Shown: positions 32,817 to 45,549, counted from the first letter of the stretch. The stretch: 64,000 nucleotides of DNA from Toxonevra muliebris (GCA_963691655.1 OY829330.1:2914001-2978000); one strand, 5' to 3'. Numbers and translations are program-made. Notes: generated by a model from the sequence alone, not told the origin.

Positions 32817-33084
32817 GCAAATTTGCGCGCACTGACTATAATATTAAAATTGTAAGAAATTGATGAATTCCATTTTTTATTTCGACATTTCTCGGCGTTG
32901 CAATATTGTATTGTTTAATTTAAAACCAGAATTATTTGCTAGAGCTACCAAATATAAAATTTATTGTGGACTTAGTGAAAACCTTATTGGTGTTTCTATT
33001 ATTTTAGTCATGGTTGTATAATCAAAATACCGTACATAAGACTATCAAATATGCTCAAAAAACAAATAAAAACATAGCAATTAA

Positions 33085-33712
33085 ATAGATTGACAAAAAC
33101 TACTGTCTCTTTTTTTATGATATATTGCAAACTTAAGAATGTTGTGATTTGTTGTTGTCAAATTCTCATTTATGTAGATAGGAACATCTGATTCGAAGCC
33201 AGCATGCTTTAATAAAGGTAAATTATTTGTGCTCTTCTTGAATTGTCCAATTGATTTCAAAACAAAGTTTTTATTAAATGCAGAGGTTAATTTAATGATG
33301 ATCGGCGGATGTGTTCGTGATGTATTAGTATTTCTATTTTTTAGCCAGTAAATACATTCAATTTTAAGCACGGGAATATTTACATATGTTAGCGCATATT
33401 TGTGAGAATATTTGGTTCAGATTTTCATCTTTAGCAAATGGTATGCCATGCAATCGTAAATCGCAAGCCACCGAGGCGTTATCTTGCCTATCTAATTACA
33501 GTTTTAACTTCGCAATTCCGGTTTTCATGAGCTTTATTTTCGAGCAGAACAACTCTATCCGTGACGGCAAGTAATTCGCGTTGGGTGTGGTCGATTTTTT
33601 TTACCAAGTTCCTCAAGAATTTTCCTTTCGGTCTCTTGGATTTTTGCGGTAATCAACTCACAATGCTGTTCTAACAGTTGAAGTAGACTACGTGTTTCGG
33701 TCTGCTTGATAC
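33085..33712 (-). mobile_element. LINE ORF1 fragment (coiled coil plus RNA-binding core)
   Basis: The minus strand reads a heptad-like Leu-rich segment (about 33690-33500, LLAVTDRVVLLENKAHE in broken frames), DNASVACDLRLHGIPFAKDE and IFSQICANI, then from 33371 PPIIIKLTSAFNKNFVLKSI and VPIYINENLTTTNHNILKFA. This is the L1/jockey-type ORF1 layout (coiled coil, RRM-like, C-terminal block). At 33714 it meets dispersed repeat B. Confidence 0.65.
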
Positions 33713-33713
33713 T

Positions 33714-34119
33714 CTATACATTTATTAGTGTAACTACAATTTTATTCCAGAAGGTCCAGAAGTGCTACACTATAAAATTATATATCAATTTAAAGAGTAG
33801 GTTAGCCAAAAATTATCAGATTTAAAATCGGTTTAGCCAATCCCAAAATATTAGCGTCGGAAGTTCTTTAAAATTCACTCATTGAACAAAGCATTGCATT
33901 CATCGTTGTAAAAATCATTGCTTAAGCGGGAGTAAATAACAAATGAGGGAGAGAGAAGACATGAGTAACGGCATTTCTCAGAATTATCTGCATACACAAA
34001 TAACACAACAAACACCAACGAGTAGTTTGGTTCTCTTTTGATATTTGTTTTTTCATAAAGAGATTTCTTGAGCAAAAAAAATAAGAATAACTCCAGTTAC
34101 TGGGGTCTTACCGACTAGT
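33714..34119 (+). repeat. Dispersed repeat B, copy 2 (uninterrupted)
   Basis: 406 bp matching the outer sequence of 19837-21663. It includes the empty target site GAGTAACGG near 33967, which proves the MITE pair at 20099-21505 is an insertion. Confidence 0.8.
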
Positions 34120-34359
34120 CTTTCTTATTGTTGGGTAGCCAAGCACCAAGTAAAAAGAAGAATTTTTGTTTTTGCTTTTTCTTTTGTTTCGTTTTACTTC
34201 TTATGCGCTCTATGTGTATTGTATTAGTTTAGATTATTTGTGTTTATTAAATTAATTTGTGTTCTCAGTTGTATATAATACAGAAAAAATGCCAATCAAG
34301 TTCTTAAATATTTTGGCTTTTAAATAAATATTATTAATTATCAAAAATTTGTAAAATTT

Positions 34360-36420
34360 TGTTAAAAAAAGCGCGACTTGATTACAGTGTTGCCACTCTG
34401 TTTTCTGACACTGACTCCATTATTGCCTTTGGTGATTTTAAGATACCACAAGTTTCATGGAACCTATGTAGTGATACTCAAACTTTGATACAGTGTTCCA
34501 CCCGAGAAAATGTTAATGGATTTTTAGACCTCATATCCGATCTGATGCTATATCAAATAAATGATACGCTGAAAAGTATGGCAAAACATTGGACTTAATT
34601 TTTATTGATGATTCCTTAAAACTATCTTTATCTGGAACAGAGCCATACTCCATCCCTGAGGATAAATACCATCCTTCGATTGAGCTTGACAGACCTTAAA
34701 CAATGCCTATCGTGAAAGCAGTTCAAATAAAAATAACGTTTCATCCCCTTACAAATTCGGTTTCAAAAACACAAACTATCCAAAGTTACAAAAGTTTTTT
34801 TCAACCATTCATTGGTGCATGGATTGCAACGATGTTGATAGAAGTACACGGAATTTTAATAATAGCCTTTACTAAGGTTTTTAAATGTGTGTTCCAAAAT
34901 ATAAAGTTTCTTTAAGTCCAAATGCTCCAGCTTGGTTCAAAATCAAAGAATCGTTCTTTTAACCGATTTACACTATCTGGATAGCCAGTGGATTATACCC
35001 AATATTCTCTGTTACGCCATAAATACCAGATGCTTTGTAAGAAGTGTTATAACGATCATATTTATAAAATTAAACTTTATATTCACCTTGATGCTAAAAA
35101 TTTTTACAATTTTGTAAATTCTAAACGCAAAGTTACTGACTTTCCCTCAATGAAATTTAATGACTCTGTATCTGATCATGAATCTGTTTTTTCGAATTTA
35201 TTCGCAAATTATTTAAAATCAGCATATTAGAATGAGCTTGTTGATAATCACAACCAATATGCATTTGACATTGCTAAATTTAATACTATTCGTTGCCCTG
35301 TTATTCTTCCAACAAAAGTCTTTAATCAGCTAAATTCAATGCCTCCTTACCCAGCGGTATTTTTCCCAGTGTATGGAAGGAATCATTTATAATTCCTTTG
35401 CACAAAAATGGTTCAAAATCAGGAATTGCAAACTACAACCAACCAAGTTACAAATCTTTCGGAATTCATAATTAAAATAATTAAAGAATTTTCTAACAAC
35501 TTTCAGACACAGATTTTAGTAAAGCTTTCGATAAGGTAAATCATGATTTGTTTATTATAAACTTGATTTGTTTGGTTTTCCACCACTGCTTATGCAATGG
35601 ATCAGTTCATACTTGAGAGATAGATTTCATAGGGTGATATTCAAGAATTCTTTATCAGATTTCAGGTTAGTCATCTTGGTCAAATTTTATTCCTTATTTA
35701 CATTAATAATCTTCCATCTGTAATCCGCCACTCAAAAATGTTATTGTATGCTGATGATGTAAAACTCTTTATTTCACATTATTCTGAAGAGGCACAAATC
35801 TTGCTTCAATCATTTCAATAATTTCTTTAAATTTAAAGAAATGTAAATCGATGGTCTATTCGAGAAGACAACCAATTCCATTAGAATACTTTACAAATGA
35901 TTACACCTTGGAAACTGTGCATAATTTCACTGACTTGGGCATTGTCATGGACCGTAAATTGCGTTTTAATTTTCATATTAACATGTGTATAAACAAAGCT
36001 AAGAGTATATTTGCTTTTGTTAAAAGATGGGCCAAAGAATTTAATGATCCGTATGTAACAAAAACACTTTTTAAATCTATGGTAAGTCCAATTTTGGAGT
36101 ATGAATCTCCAGTTTGGAGCCCTCAATATAACATCTATAGGGACAAATTGGAATCTGTTCAAAAACAGTTTCTTTTGTTTGCGTTAAGAAATTTTCGATG
36201 GGATCCTTCGCAAATGGGAACCTCTCTCCCTACAAACACCGTCTAAAACTGTTCGACTTATCAACTCTAGAAAGGAAAAGAGTAATGTTAAGTGCAATGA
36301 TCTTGACCAAACTGCTAAATGGTTATATTCATTTGTGAGTTTTTGCTAAAAGAAGTTAATCTTAACATTCCGAACCGTTGTGCAAGGTCTTCATTAAATT
36401 GAATGCTTGCCGAACTAATT
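34360..36420 (+). mobile_element. LINE ORF2 remnant: endonuclease and reverse transcriptase (jockey/CR1-like)
   Basis: Plus-strand frames in order: endonuclease FGDFKIPQVSW, FLDLISDLMLYQIND and DLIFIDDSLKLSLSG; linker FYNFVNSKRKVTDFPSM; RT blocks SFIIPLHKNGSKSGIANY, DFSKAFDKVNHDLF, PPLLMQWISSYLRDRFH, then the catalytic LLYADDVKLFIS (about 35745-35780) and LKKCKSMVYSRRQ; post-RT NFTDLGIVMDRKLRFNFH, LFKSMVSPILEYESPVWSP and LRNFRWDP. Frameshifts, stops and small deletions are scattered throughout, but the domain order is complete apart from the N-terminal part of the endonuclease. A Tc1 end begins right after, at 36500. Confidence 0.85.
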
Positions 36421-36499
36421 ATGCCGACAATTTTCGTAGTTTGTGCAATGACTTCAACAACTAGCATGGCTTATTTGACTTATCCGATTCTCAATTGTA

Positions 36500-37500
36500 C
36501 AGTATACCTCCAAACCATTAGAAACACCATTAATTTCCTTTAATTAACAGTTTTAAAAAAATGGTAAAAATTTTTTTTTAGCGAACTGTTTTCTAGTGAC
36601 AATTTTGGACCGATTAGTCAAGTAATAATGGAAAAGTTTATCCTTATACTATGCATTCTTTATACTGTACATACTGTATACTGTACATAAACAATTCTCT
36701 TTTGAAGTTATTAAATGAATAACCAGCTGATGATTTTTTAATCTGTAGCTGTTGTTCGAAAACTATTTGGATATTTTACTTCACTTATCCACGTGTCACA
36801 TTATACAGAACAGTCCGAACTGTGTCTGTTTCGGGAACCGACCCGTTCGCTATGCGGATGCACCTCCGATGCCAAATTTTATATTTTTGAACATAAAAAA
36901 ATCACATAAGAAACCTGCAATGCCAACCATAGAGATTTCTTTATAGTTATCATTTCTGTAATAGGGATGATTGTATTGCATTCGTTTTTTTTCATATGTT
37001 GATACATGAACTTTATAACAAAGAAAATCAAGAATTTAGTGAGAAACGTTTTAATTTTTTGCGCATAAACACTAATTTGAATTAAGACCGGTTTTGGGTA
37101 GAAAACGGTTTTAGCGTCTGAGAAACATGTTAATAGCTACTTACGCAACAACAACTAATGTATGCGTGCATAGCAGTGTGCGATCAAATGCGTAATAAAA
37201 ATGGTCCTTATTTCTTGTCAGTTAAAAATTAAAAATCTTGATTACCAAAAACGTTTCTTTCGGAACAGTATCTCACAATCGCGTCATATTTCGATGTATT
37301 AGTCGGCTTAATTTCTTTTTTAACTGTACCCAAGGATAGTTGATTGGGTTTAAGCTAGGGGACTGAGTTGCCAAAGGATTAAAATTCTTATAATTCCACA
37401 CTCTTTCCTTTTTATTCTTCAATGTTAAAATTTTTGAAAATGCAAACACTCTCAACATTGGATTCAAATCCGCTTGTGAGTTGATTTCGTCTTTCAATAC
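36500..37500 (-). mobile_element. Tc1-like fragments: one end and a separate transposase C-terminus
   Basis: The terminus CAGTATACCTCCAAACCATT starts at 36500 after a TA and continues as TAGAAACACCATTAATTTCC. A sister end is at 44858. The minus frame 37497-37273 reads QSPSLNPINYPWVQLKKKL, the PxLNPIEHLWxxLKKxL block holding the third catalytic acidic residue (E lost, PINYPW). The 780-bp gap between end and C-terminus is longer than usual, so they may be different insertions. Confidence 0.5.
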
Positions 37501-38300
37501 TTTTAAATATATTTATTTATTTACTTATTTTATATTAACGCTATATTATTTTAATTCTTATCATAAATATAAATACAAAAATATAGTTAAACAATAAAAT
37601 TTTTCAAAAAATTATAAAATTATTAAGCTTCCGCTAGCAAAAGAACTTCAGTGGACGTTTTCAGAAATTTTAACACAAAGCCCAATAATACTTGTATTTG
37701 AACTTCTACATACGTAAAACTAAATTTGAACTGAATTTATGGGCAATTGCTTTTTTTTATCCACTACACAGCACTGGGGGTTTTCTGAGTCAACTGACAC
37801 TTTTCTCAATTATCCTATTTCCGGGAAACGTACTTGAAACATACACCCACATACGAACTTATACAAAGAATTCAGGAGCCTTAACTTCGTAATAAAAAAT
37901 AGTTTGATTTACGAAGTTTTATAAAGTTAAATATGTATGCACATATTTTATGTAACACTTTAATTAAAAACAATATTAGGCAATAACAAAGTTTGCTTTG
38001 TTGCTATTTTTGACAATTAAATTTCTTTTTTGCTTACAGTTCAGATGATGTTCCTATTTTTCTTACACACGTTTGTATATGCTGCACAAATCCCAATAAA
38101 CATTCACTCTTAATTTCATATTTCTAAGAGTTTGTTGTTTTTATCGTCGCTTATCCTTGATAGTAATGTAACTAGTATGAATAATTTTAAACATAAACTG
38201 AAAACAAAAAGCAAATAAGATGACAAATTCATATAAAATTTAACACTCACTGGTTTTAATGACAAATACTGAATTTACCATCTATGCGCTTTATCAGATG
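37500..38300. other. AT-rich stretch, nothing recognised
   Basis: No motif-bearing frame and no paired repeat ends were seen. Confidence 0.4.
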
Positions 38301-38309
38301 AAATGAAAA

Positions 38310-38480
38310 TCATAAGGAAAGGACAAATTTAACATATCGTTTTCTGACTTTTTTCCTGGCCTTTCTCACGAACACTGCAACCAACCAACATGCTGCAGTA
38401 ACTAAAAACAAGCCGTAAATAAAGAGATAACAAAGCGTAATAGCTATACCGTAATAATTTGAAAACATAGAGATGGCTTG
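38310..38480 (-). CDS. Candidate 56-residue single-pass membrane micropeptide (unproven)
   Basis: The minus-strand ATG at 38478-38480 opens a frame to TGA at 38310-38312. The product has one hydrophobic helix (ITLCYLFIYGLFLVTAACWL) followed by a strongly basic tail (RKARKKVRKRYVK), the layout of a small type III/tail-anchored membrane peptide. Two upstream GTG/ATG extensions exist. No homologue is recognised, and a chance frame is quite possible. The surrounding 2.3 kb lacks transposon motifs, which is the only contextual support. Confidence 0.2.
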   Translation of the reverse strand, partial: QAISMFSNYYGIAITLCYLFIYGLFLVTAACWLVAVFVRKARKKVRKRYVKFVLSL

Positions 38481-38519
38481 CATCAGTGTTGATTGGGATG
38501 TATGTGTGTGCATGTGTTT

Positions 38520-40775
38520 GTAACTTCTGTGCTTTTGGAAGTAGGAAGGGAGATTGAAATATGTACGCTGGGGTTTAAATTGCGTGTTGTTGTTTGGTAG
38601 AGGGTGGTTCGTGGTGGTTTGGTTGCTGTAAATTTAATTCGTATGCAAAACGCTTTTAAACTGGCATTTTGCACAAGAAGGTGCTGAGTATTGTATAGAA
38701 ATTATCCACACATCTTTCAATTTATTTTACAGTACATTTTGATGAATTGTCAAAACAAATGTGGTGCATGTAAATTTCTTTAAACATTCTGAACAAAAGA
38801 AATCTTTTTTTTTTATTTTACAAAAAAATCATAATAATAAATATAATAATTGGCAACTCTATGCTGTTGTGCAAGGAGGATTGCTACGTTTTCTATATCC
38901 AACGGTATATAATGCATACATGTATATACACACAAATATTCGTATGTATGTATGTATGTATGAGGAGTGTAAGCTCATGTGTGTGTATTTTGTGCCTCTT
39001 GGATTACTTTTTTTTATATTTCTAACTATCATGAACGTGTAAATATATTTTGAATGGGAAAATTTCGACATATTTTTTACCTGTATAACACGTCAATAAA
39101 CTTGATGTTTCAGCTTTCTTTTTGTTTATAAAACCATTATTCATTCATTTTGTTTTTTTTTTAATGGTTTTGCACGACTATAGCAGGAGTATTTTAGTTA
39201 CTTTTCAAATTATTTCCTTTTAACTTTTTACAGTTATCAAAATTTTTTGCGAACTTACTTAATTTACTTATTTTTTGCTTAACTTTTATTTCGTTTTTAA
39301 TGAAAGTATCCTAGCACAATATTTGCATATTTTCTATTTGTGTGTATATACAATAAAAAAATAAAACTATTTACTATACAAATTTATTTTAATTTTTATA
39401 ACGAATTTCCTCAATTCAATGGCGCTTAATTCGAACTTAACAAAAATATATATAAATATATATATATGTTGCATATATTTTTTGTTTTCGTAGCGTAACT
39501 CTTGCCGTTATATGGTCCGGCCGCACACAAAATGTTCCAAAATTCAACTGAATTGAGAAATGCGCTTAAGTCCAATATAATCAAGTAGAAAATAATAACA
39601 ACTACAAGCACAAGAGCAACCACACATACAAAAAATAGCAGAAAACCAGCAGCAAGGAAGGAAATGAGCGCCTTTTACGTTACTATTTACTCTCTTTGCA
39701 CACACACACTCTCCTCATACGTTAACTTTTTAAAGAGAATACTAGTATTATTATTACCGCGCTCAAAAATGTGAAAAATGTAGAAAATATAAGTAAAACA
39801 GAAAGGGAAGGCTGATGCAAAGAAACAACCCCTCATAAAATCAGGCTCACGCACACATGCAAATCGAGCACAAACACTTTTATAGAATTATAATCCCAGT
39901 ACTGTTTAAGGAGTCAATTTTTTGATAGATAAACTGCTGACTGGTTCGAAAAATTAATGTTGTGGGATTCAGTTGGGTTGACTGCCTCAAAAATAGTGCT
40001 ATACTTGCCATTCTCCCAACTGATTCGAATACATAAATTTTTTTATGCACCTATGCTAATAACAGAGAAAATCCGTGTTTTGCATATACATACATATAAT
40101 GTAGCTGCTTAGCATAAATATTTCTTTGCTGGGATGTACTCATAAACAGAATAATTATGATATGGTAGCGTATAACAGCACACAGCTTAAATATTATAAT
40201 ATACAACCCAACACCAGCTAGTACCACTACTACCACTGTGCGAGTTAAAACAACCACAAACATTACTATTGCCGTCACCACCCTTTTTAACACTAAACAT
40301 AATTACCCAATAAGCATTCACACTTGATTTCATATTGCTAACAACTTGATATTAGCTATATGTCCTTTGTCGCGACAAAAAAAACTTGCATTTCCGTTTG
40401 AGCATTTTGGGAGCAAAGATTGGCAACACTGTCGTACAACTGTTAAATAAAGTGTAGGGTATGGAAATATAAACAACAAATATTATAAAAGAAGCACGTA
40501 TACAAAAATAAAAACCCTTTCTTTAGCTACTGTTTATTTTTCATAGTTATGAAGTTCATATTTAATTTGTTTAAGTGATACATATTTAATAAGCTTAATG
40601 AGACATCGCAGCCAAGTACTTCTTCTTTTATGACACAACAGCCCATGGAGGACCTATACCGAGGTTTTCACATTCACTCATGTTGTGAAAAGGAACCTAA
40701 AGTTTTTTTTTTTAAATTATAATAATGTTATATTCATTCGTTCATTCATTGTTTATTTTTTTCATTTACTATTAT
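38520..40775. other. TE-poor AT-rich stretch with short minus-strand hydrophobic frames and TATG/CA microsatellites
   Basis: A TATG run lies at about 38941-38961 and AT/TA runs near 39445-39470. Hydrophobic minus-strand frames at 39623-39426 (VVALVLVVVIIFYLIILDL, then WNILCAAGPYNGKSY) and 40293-40051 lack ATG starts. The first is preceded by a pyrimidine tract and CTTGTAG (complement of about 39606), which could be a splice acceptor. I do not recognise a gene. Confidence 0.3.
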
Positions 40776-40784
40776 CGTTTTATT

Positions 40785-40905
40785 ATGTTTTCCTTGATCT
40801 TCTATTGAGTTTTCTTTTAGGCAAAGTTTCTCTAGTCTAGGCTCGAACTTGTGACTGTCGAACAACGCGTTTACAAACTGAGCCACATAAGCAAACTTTC
40901 TTTCA
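40785..40905 (-). mobile_element. tRNA-related SINE (family B), copy in unit 1
   Basis: The minus strand has an A-box-like TGGCTCAGTTTG (complement of about 40876-40888) and a B-box-like AGTTCGAGCCT (complement of about 40838-40848) at tRNA-like spacing. The tail runs through AAGGAAAACATAATAAAACG into AT-rich sequence. It is distinct in sequence from SINE family A. No target duplication was resolved. Confidence 0.5.
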
Positions 40906-41506
40906 ATAAATTTTGTTCTTTTACTTTTGCAATGTTTCCAACACTAGTTGCTGTTTTTTAACTCTTTGAGGCCCTAGTTGCACAGAATTTTATTGGTTTA
41001 AAGCATTGCCAACTGAATGAGAAACTTTTAATGAAATATTAAACTGTATAACTATAAGTAACTCCAACTTTTCGAGGTGGGCTAAAATATATCCCACCAT
41101 GCATAAAGATCTAAGCAAAGGATGGGACTCTAAAGAGTTAGTTAGCTAGTTTAAGAAAACCACAATCGACTTGCTACAGTACCTAAGTAATTGGAAGAAA
41201 ACTTGATGGCAATTCGATACCTATACTTAGTTTTAGATGTAAACAACGATGACGAATTATCCAAAGGCTTACTTCAGTGTTTATTGGGTAGTAGGAATAA
41301 AATAACAACCTACCCTCTTTTGGACTCAGTTGATTTGTATTACGTTAAGTTTCATTTCCGTTATGTATGTTTCACTATTTTTTCTATCTTCTGCCATCGT
41401 TGCCAGCTCAAAATAATTCAGAATATCAAACATCCTTGAAATAATTTTTGTAATGCAGCTCTTAGAGCCGGTTTCACCAACTGCACTTAAGTTATCCTAA
41501 AAAAAG

Positions 41507-41803
41507 AAGTTGTATTCATAAAGTAGGGCAACTGGTCTGGCAGATGAGCTGAATGGCAGAATAGCATAACAATTAGTGAATACACTTTTGAACAATATGG
41601 CATCTTTGCTAAAGAGCTACCGAAACAGCTGATTTTGAGTTACTTTAAACGAAAAAAAATAATCAAATAAGTGGCTCCTCAGTTCATTTCATTATATCAA
41701 TTATACACCGTTTGGGATCCTCGTTTTGCTTTTTAATTTTCGGCTCCATTTTTTAATAATAATTTATAAAAGTTTTTCACGCCCTACTTTGTGAATACCA
41801 CTT
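41507..41803. mobile_element. MITE, copy in unit 1
   Basis: Inverted ends GTATTCATAAAGTAGGGC (41512) and GCCCTACTTTGTGAATAC (41781-41798); 297 bp, non-coding. Duplicated with the unit at 43223-43519. Confidence 0.6.
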
Positions 41804-42500
41804 ATAACTGTGTGTTGTACCATCTTTTTTTTAGTTTCTGATTCTATTTATTAAGTTAGAAATCAACGAAATTCTTCCAAATCTTTCCATTTTATTTGTA
41901 GAAAATACAAAGAAAAGTGTTCACCATCAGCTATTTATCTGTTCAGCAGCTAATCGGAACCTCGTCTTGCCGTTAACCTTATCAGCACTTCAACTGGCAG
42001 ATCAATCTCAATCAGACATTGAGAAAGTGAGTTTTTTAATAATCGTCGATAAAGTTCTGATTGGTGCTTAACCAAACATTGAGAAAACGGCCTTAAGTCG
42101 ACGTAAATTCGTTGGCGTAAAAACGTCAACTGGTGCAATTCTGTTTCATCTTATAGGGCTATGAGCGTTTTAAATGTGACAGCACTTTTACGTAGCGTAA
42201 ATTCGTCAATACGCTACAATTATGAATGAAGCTTTAATCTTTAGATGCATTTTGGGCCTCAATTTATTGCAAAACTCTAATGACAATGGAAAATGAATAG
42301 AGAGGTAGAAAAAATGGGCAGTTAGAAAAAGACAGGCGAGTTTCTATTCCTTTCTTACTACTTATTTTTTCTATCTTCTATTTCAGATAAGCGTTCATGC
42401 TTGTGTCCCTGTGAACTGCAACCAATTTTTTTTCGTTTAATTCTTCTTGCATACATAAGTGCTTTAAGCTTCTTTTTCTTTGGTGATCGAGTATATTGTC

Positions 42501-42621
42501 TTGTTTTCCTTGATCTTCTATTGAGTTTTCTTTTAGGCAAAGTTTCTCTAGTCTAGGCTCGAACTTGTGACTGTCGAACAACGCGTTTACAAACTGAGCC
42601 ACATAAGCAAACTTTCTTTCA
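42501..42621 (-). mobile_element. tRNA-related SINE (family B), copy in unit 2
   Basis: Carried along by the tandem duplication; identical head, but here the tail runs straight into unit 1 sequence (ATATTGTCTTGTTTT) instead of the original flank. This shows which side of the SINE is the duplication breakpoint. Confidence 0.5.
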
Positions 42622-43222
42622 ATAAATTTTGTTCTTTTACTTTTGCAATGTTTCCAACACTAGTTGCTGTTTTTTAACTCTTTGAGGCCCTAGTTGCACA
42701 GAATTTTATTGGTTTAAAGCATTGCCAACTGAATGAGAAACTTTTAATGAAATATTAAACTGTATAACTATAAGTAACTCCAACTTTTCGAGGTGGGCTA
42801 AAATATATCCCACCATGCATAAAGATCTAAGCAAAGGATGGGACTCTAAAGAGTTAGTTAGTTAGTTTAAGAAAACCACAATCGACTTGCTACAGTACCT
42901 AAGTAATTGGAAGAAAACTTGATGGCAATTCGATACCTATACTTAGTTTTAGATGTAAACAACGATGACGAATTATCCAAAGGCTTACTTCAGTGTTTAT
43001 TGGGTAGTAGGAATAAAATAACAACCTACCCTCTTTTGGACTCAGTTGATTTGTATTACGTTAAGTTTCATTTCCGTTATGTATGTTTCACTATTTTTTC
43101 TATCTTCTGCCATCGTTGCCAGCTCAAAATAATTCAGAATATCAAACATCCTTGAAATAATTTTTGTAATGCAGCTCTTAGAGCCGGTTTCACCAACTGC
43201 ACTTAAGTTATCCTAAAAAAAG

Positions 43223-43519
43223 AAGTTGTATTCATAAAGTAGGGCAACTGGTCTGGCAGATGAGCTGAATGGCAGAATAGCATAACAATTAGTGAATACA
43301 CTTTTGAACAATATGGCATCTTTGCTAAAGAGCTACCGAAACAGCTGATTTTGAGTTACTTTAAACGAAAAAAAATAATCAAATAAGTGGCTCCTCAGTT
43401 CATTTCATTATATCAATTATACACCGTTTGGGATCCTCGTTTTGCTTTTTAATTTTCGGCTCCATTTTTTAATAATAATTTATAAAAGTTTTTCACGCCC
43501 TACTTTGTGAATACCACTT
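43223..43519. mobile_element. MITE, copy in unit 2
   Basis: Same element as at 41507-41803, present here through the 1,716-bp duplication. Confidence 0.6.
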
Positions 43520-44221
43520 ATAACTGTGTGTTGTACCATCTTTTTTTTAGTTTCTGATTCTATTTATTAAGTTAGAAATCAACGAAATTCTTCCAAATCT
43601 TTCCATTTTATTTGTAGAAAATACAAAGAAAAGTGTTCACCATCAGCTATTTATCTGTTCAGCAGCTAATCGGAACCTCGTCTTGCCGTTAACCTTATCA
43701 GCACTTCAACTGGCAGATCAATCTCAATCAGACATTGAGAAAGTGAGTTTTTTAATAATCGTCGATAAAGTTCTGATTGGTGCTTAACCAAACATTGAGA
43801 AAACGGCCTTAAGTCGACGTAAATTCGTTGGCGTAAAAACGTCAACTGGTGCAATTCTGTTTCATCTTATAGGGCTATGAGCGTTTTAAATGTGACAGCA
43901 CTTTTACGTAGCGTAAATTCGTCAATACGCTACAATTATGAATGAAGCTTTAATCTTTAGATGCATTTTGGGCCTCAATTTATTGCAAAACTCTAATGAC
44001 AATGGAAAATGAATAGAGAGGTAGAAAAAATGGGCAGTTAGAAAAAGACAGGCGAGTTTCTATTCCTTTCTTACTACTTATTTTTTCTATCTTCTATTTC
44101 AGATAAGCGTTCATGCTTGTGTCCCTGTGAACTGCAACCAATTTTTTTTCGTTTAATTCTTCTTGCATACATAAGTGCTTTAAGCTTCTTTTTCTTTGGT
44201 GATCGAGTATATTGTCTTGTT

Positions 44222-44857
44222 TCTCGAAAATAGCAAGTTTACGTGAGACTGTATTTTGATGGATATGGGTATGAGCAATACATATTCTTTGCACCCAACA
44301 CTATTTGTCGTCACACAAGAGGACACTAGATTGATTTTGAATAAGATATCTTGCGAGCAGAGTTTATCACTAGGTACCAATTTTCAATTTTGGCTCGAAA
44401 ATTTTACGAAGGGCTAGTATTTCAGGTTTTATGAATTATACTATATAAGGGGGAATGTGGGCGAGATCAAACGTCCTGAACGTAATAATTCGGGATAGCT
44501 TACCTGTTGTATATTTACCAAATCCTATGTAGTAAACTCTATCCTTCATCCACACAAATCTGTTTAATGATATTTAATAATAACTTTCATAATTTTAACA
44601 ATTTTTATTTAAATTTAAGTCAACTAACTAACAGGATTTATATATTTTATATAGTTTTTATCTCTTATATAATAGTAACATTAATTCTTTCGATTTTTAA
44701 ATATTTTAACCAGTTAACATTAAGTAATTAATAGTGAATTTCTTTATGTATGTATTTTTAATTGCTTTTCCAAATTCTTTGCAATAATTTAATTGCCACG
44801 TAATTAAATAAAAATGTAATTGCCGTCTTTAAACTTTCATTATATTAGTTATATATA
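44222..44857. other. AT-rich stretch, nothing recognised
   Basis: Flank of the tandem duplication. Only short frames, without motifs. Confidence 0.4.
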
Positions 44858-45180
44858 CAGTATACCGCCAAATCATTAGAAACACCACAAATTTCCTCTA
44901 ATTTTGTTTGTAAATGAAGTGAGTTTTAAAAAGATGTTGCCAAACTTTTTTTTCCGAAACTCTTTTCTAGTGACAATTTGGGATCATTTACGTGCTGTAT
45001 TCAAGCACATGGCGATTTGAAAACAGAAGTTAGAAGAAAATGGCTGTTTTTAATTTTCGAGAGCCGGGTAAGCTGCATATTGTGTCCCATGTTAAGATTT
45101 CAGTCTAATCAGACTTGGTCTTTCGCTAGACGTTTTCGGAAACAGAAGAGGATCGAGCAGCAATTTTTATCATGAGATAT
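44858..45180 (+). mobile_element. Tc1-like terminal fragment (sister of 36500)
   Basis: CAGTATACCGCCAAATCATT starts at 44858 after TA and matches the 36500 end for about 130 bp (TTCTAGTGACAATTT shared). The frame at 44978-45175 is open but I cannot place it in a Tc1 transposase. The opposite end is missing. Confidence 0.55.
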
Positions 45181-45549
45181 AGTTCACAGTAAAACAAGTA
45201 CAAAAGACAAAATGAAATAGCTACCAAAAAATTACATACAATGCTTTATTCCCAAAATTTTAGAAGTTCGGAATTTATTTGATATTTTCTTTGGGGGTTA
45301 TTTCATAATGAAATCAAAATAAAATAAGTCCCAACTCATTTTAATTGCGGTTTATCTAATTATTGATACAGCTCGCGGTATTTTTTATCTTATGCTATTT
45401 TAACCAAAAAAGCATGTTTCAATTTAAAAAAGCAATTGCAACCAGTGTTGTGGCCATAAAAGAATTGTTCTCCCAGAAAAAAACTGTTATTTCATTTATT
45501 CGTATCGAAATAAAAGTTCGGTATGAATAAAACAAGAGACTATTTACAT

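Larger units (their letters stand above)
40779..42495. repeat. Tandem duplication unit 1 (1,716 bp)
   Basis: Identical to the next unit over its whole length apart from one difference seen (GTTAGCTAGTTT at about 41140 against GTTAGTTAGTTT at about 42856). The period is exactly 1,716 bp. The unit contains a SINE head at its left end, a MITE (41507-41803) and anonymous sequence. The start is set by the shared TGTTTTCCTTGATC. Confidence 0.9.
42496..44221. repeat. Tandem duplication unit 2 (1,716 bp)
   Basis: Second copy, directly abutting the first. Homology ends after ATATTGTCTTGTTT near 44222. Open frames inside (41191-41439 and 42907-43155, and the minus frames near 42138 and 43854) occur identically in both units and have no recognisable motif. 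Confidence 0.9.

Noticed and set aside
38859..39071. Frames around the TATG repeats
   Set aside because: Low-complexity Tyr/Met/Val strings from a microsatellite.
41191..43155. Two identical 82-codon frames as duplicated genes
   Set aside because: Their identity comes from the whole 1,716-bp duplication; no motif, and non-coding sequence is equally identical.
40779..44221. LTR pair of a retrotransposon
   Set aside because: The repeats abut with no internal region, lack TG...CA ends, primer-binding site and purine tract.
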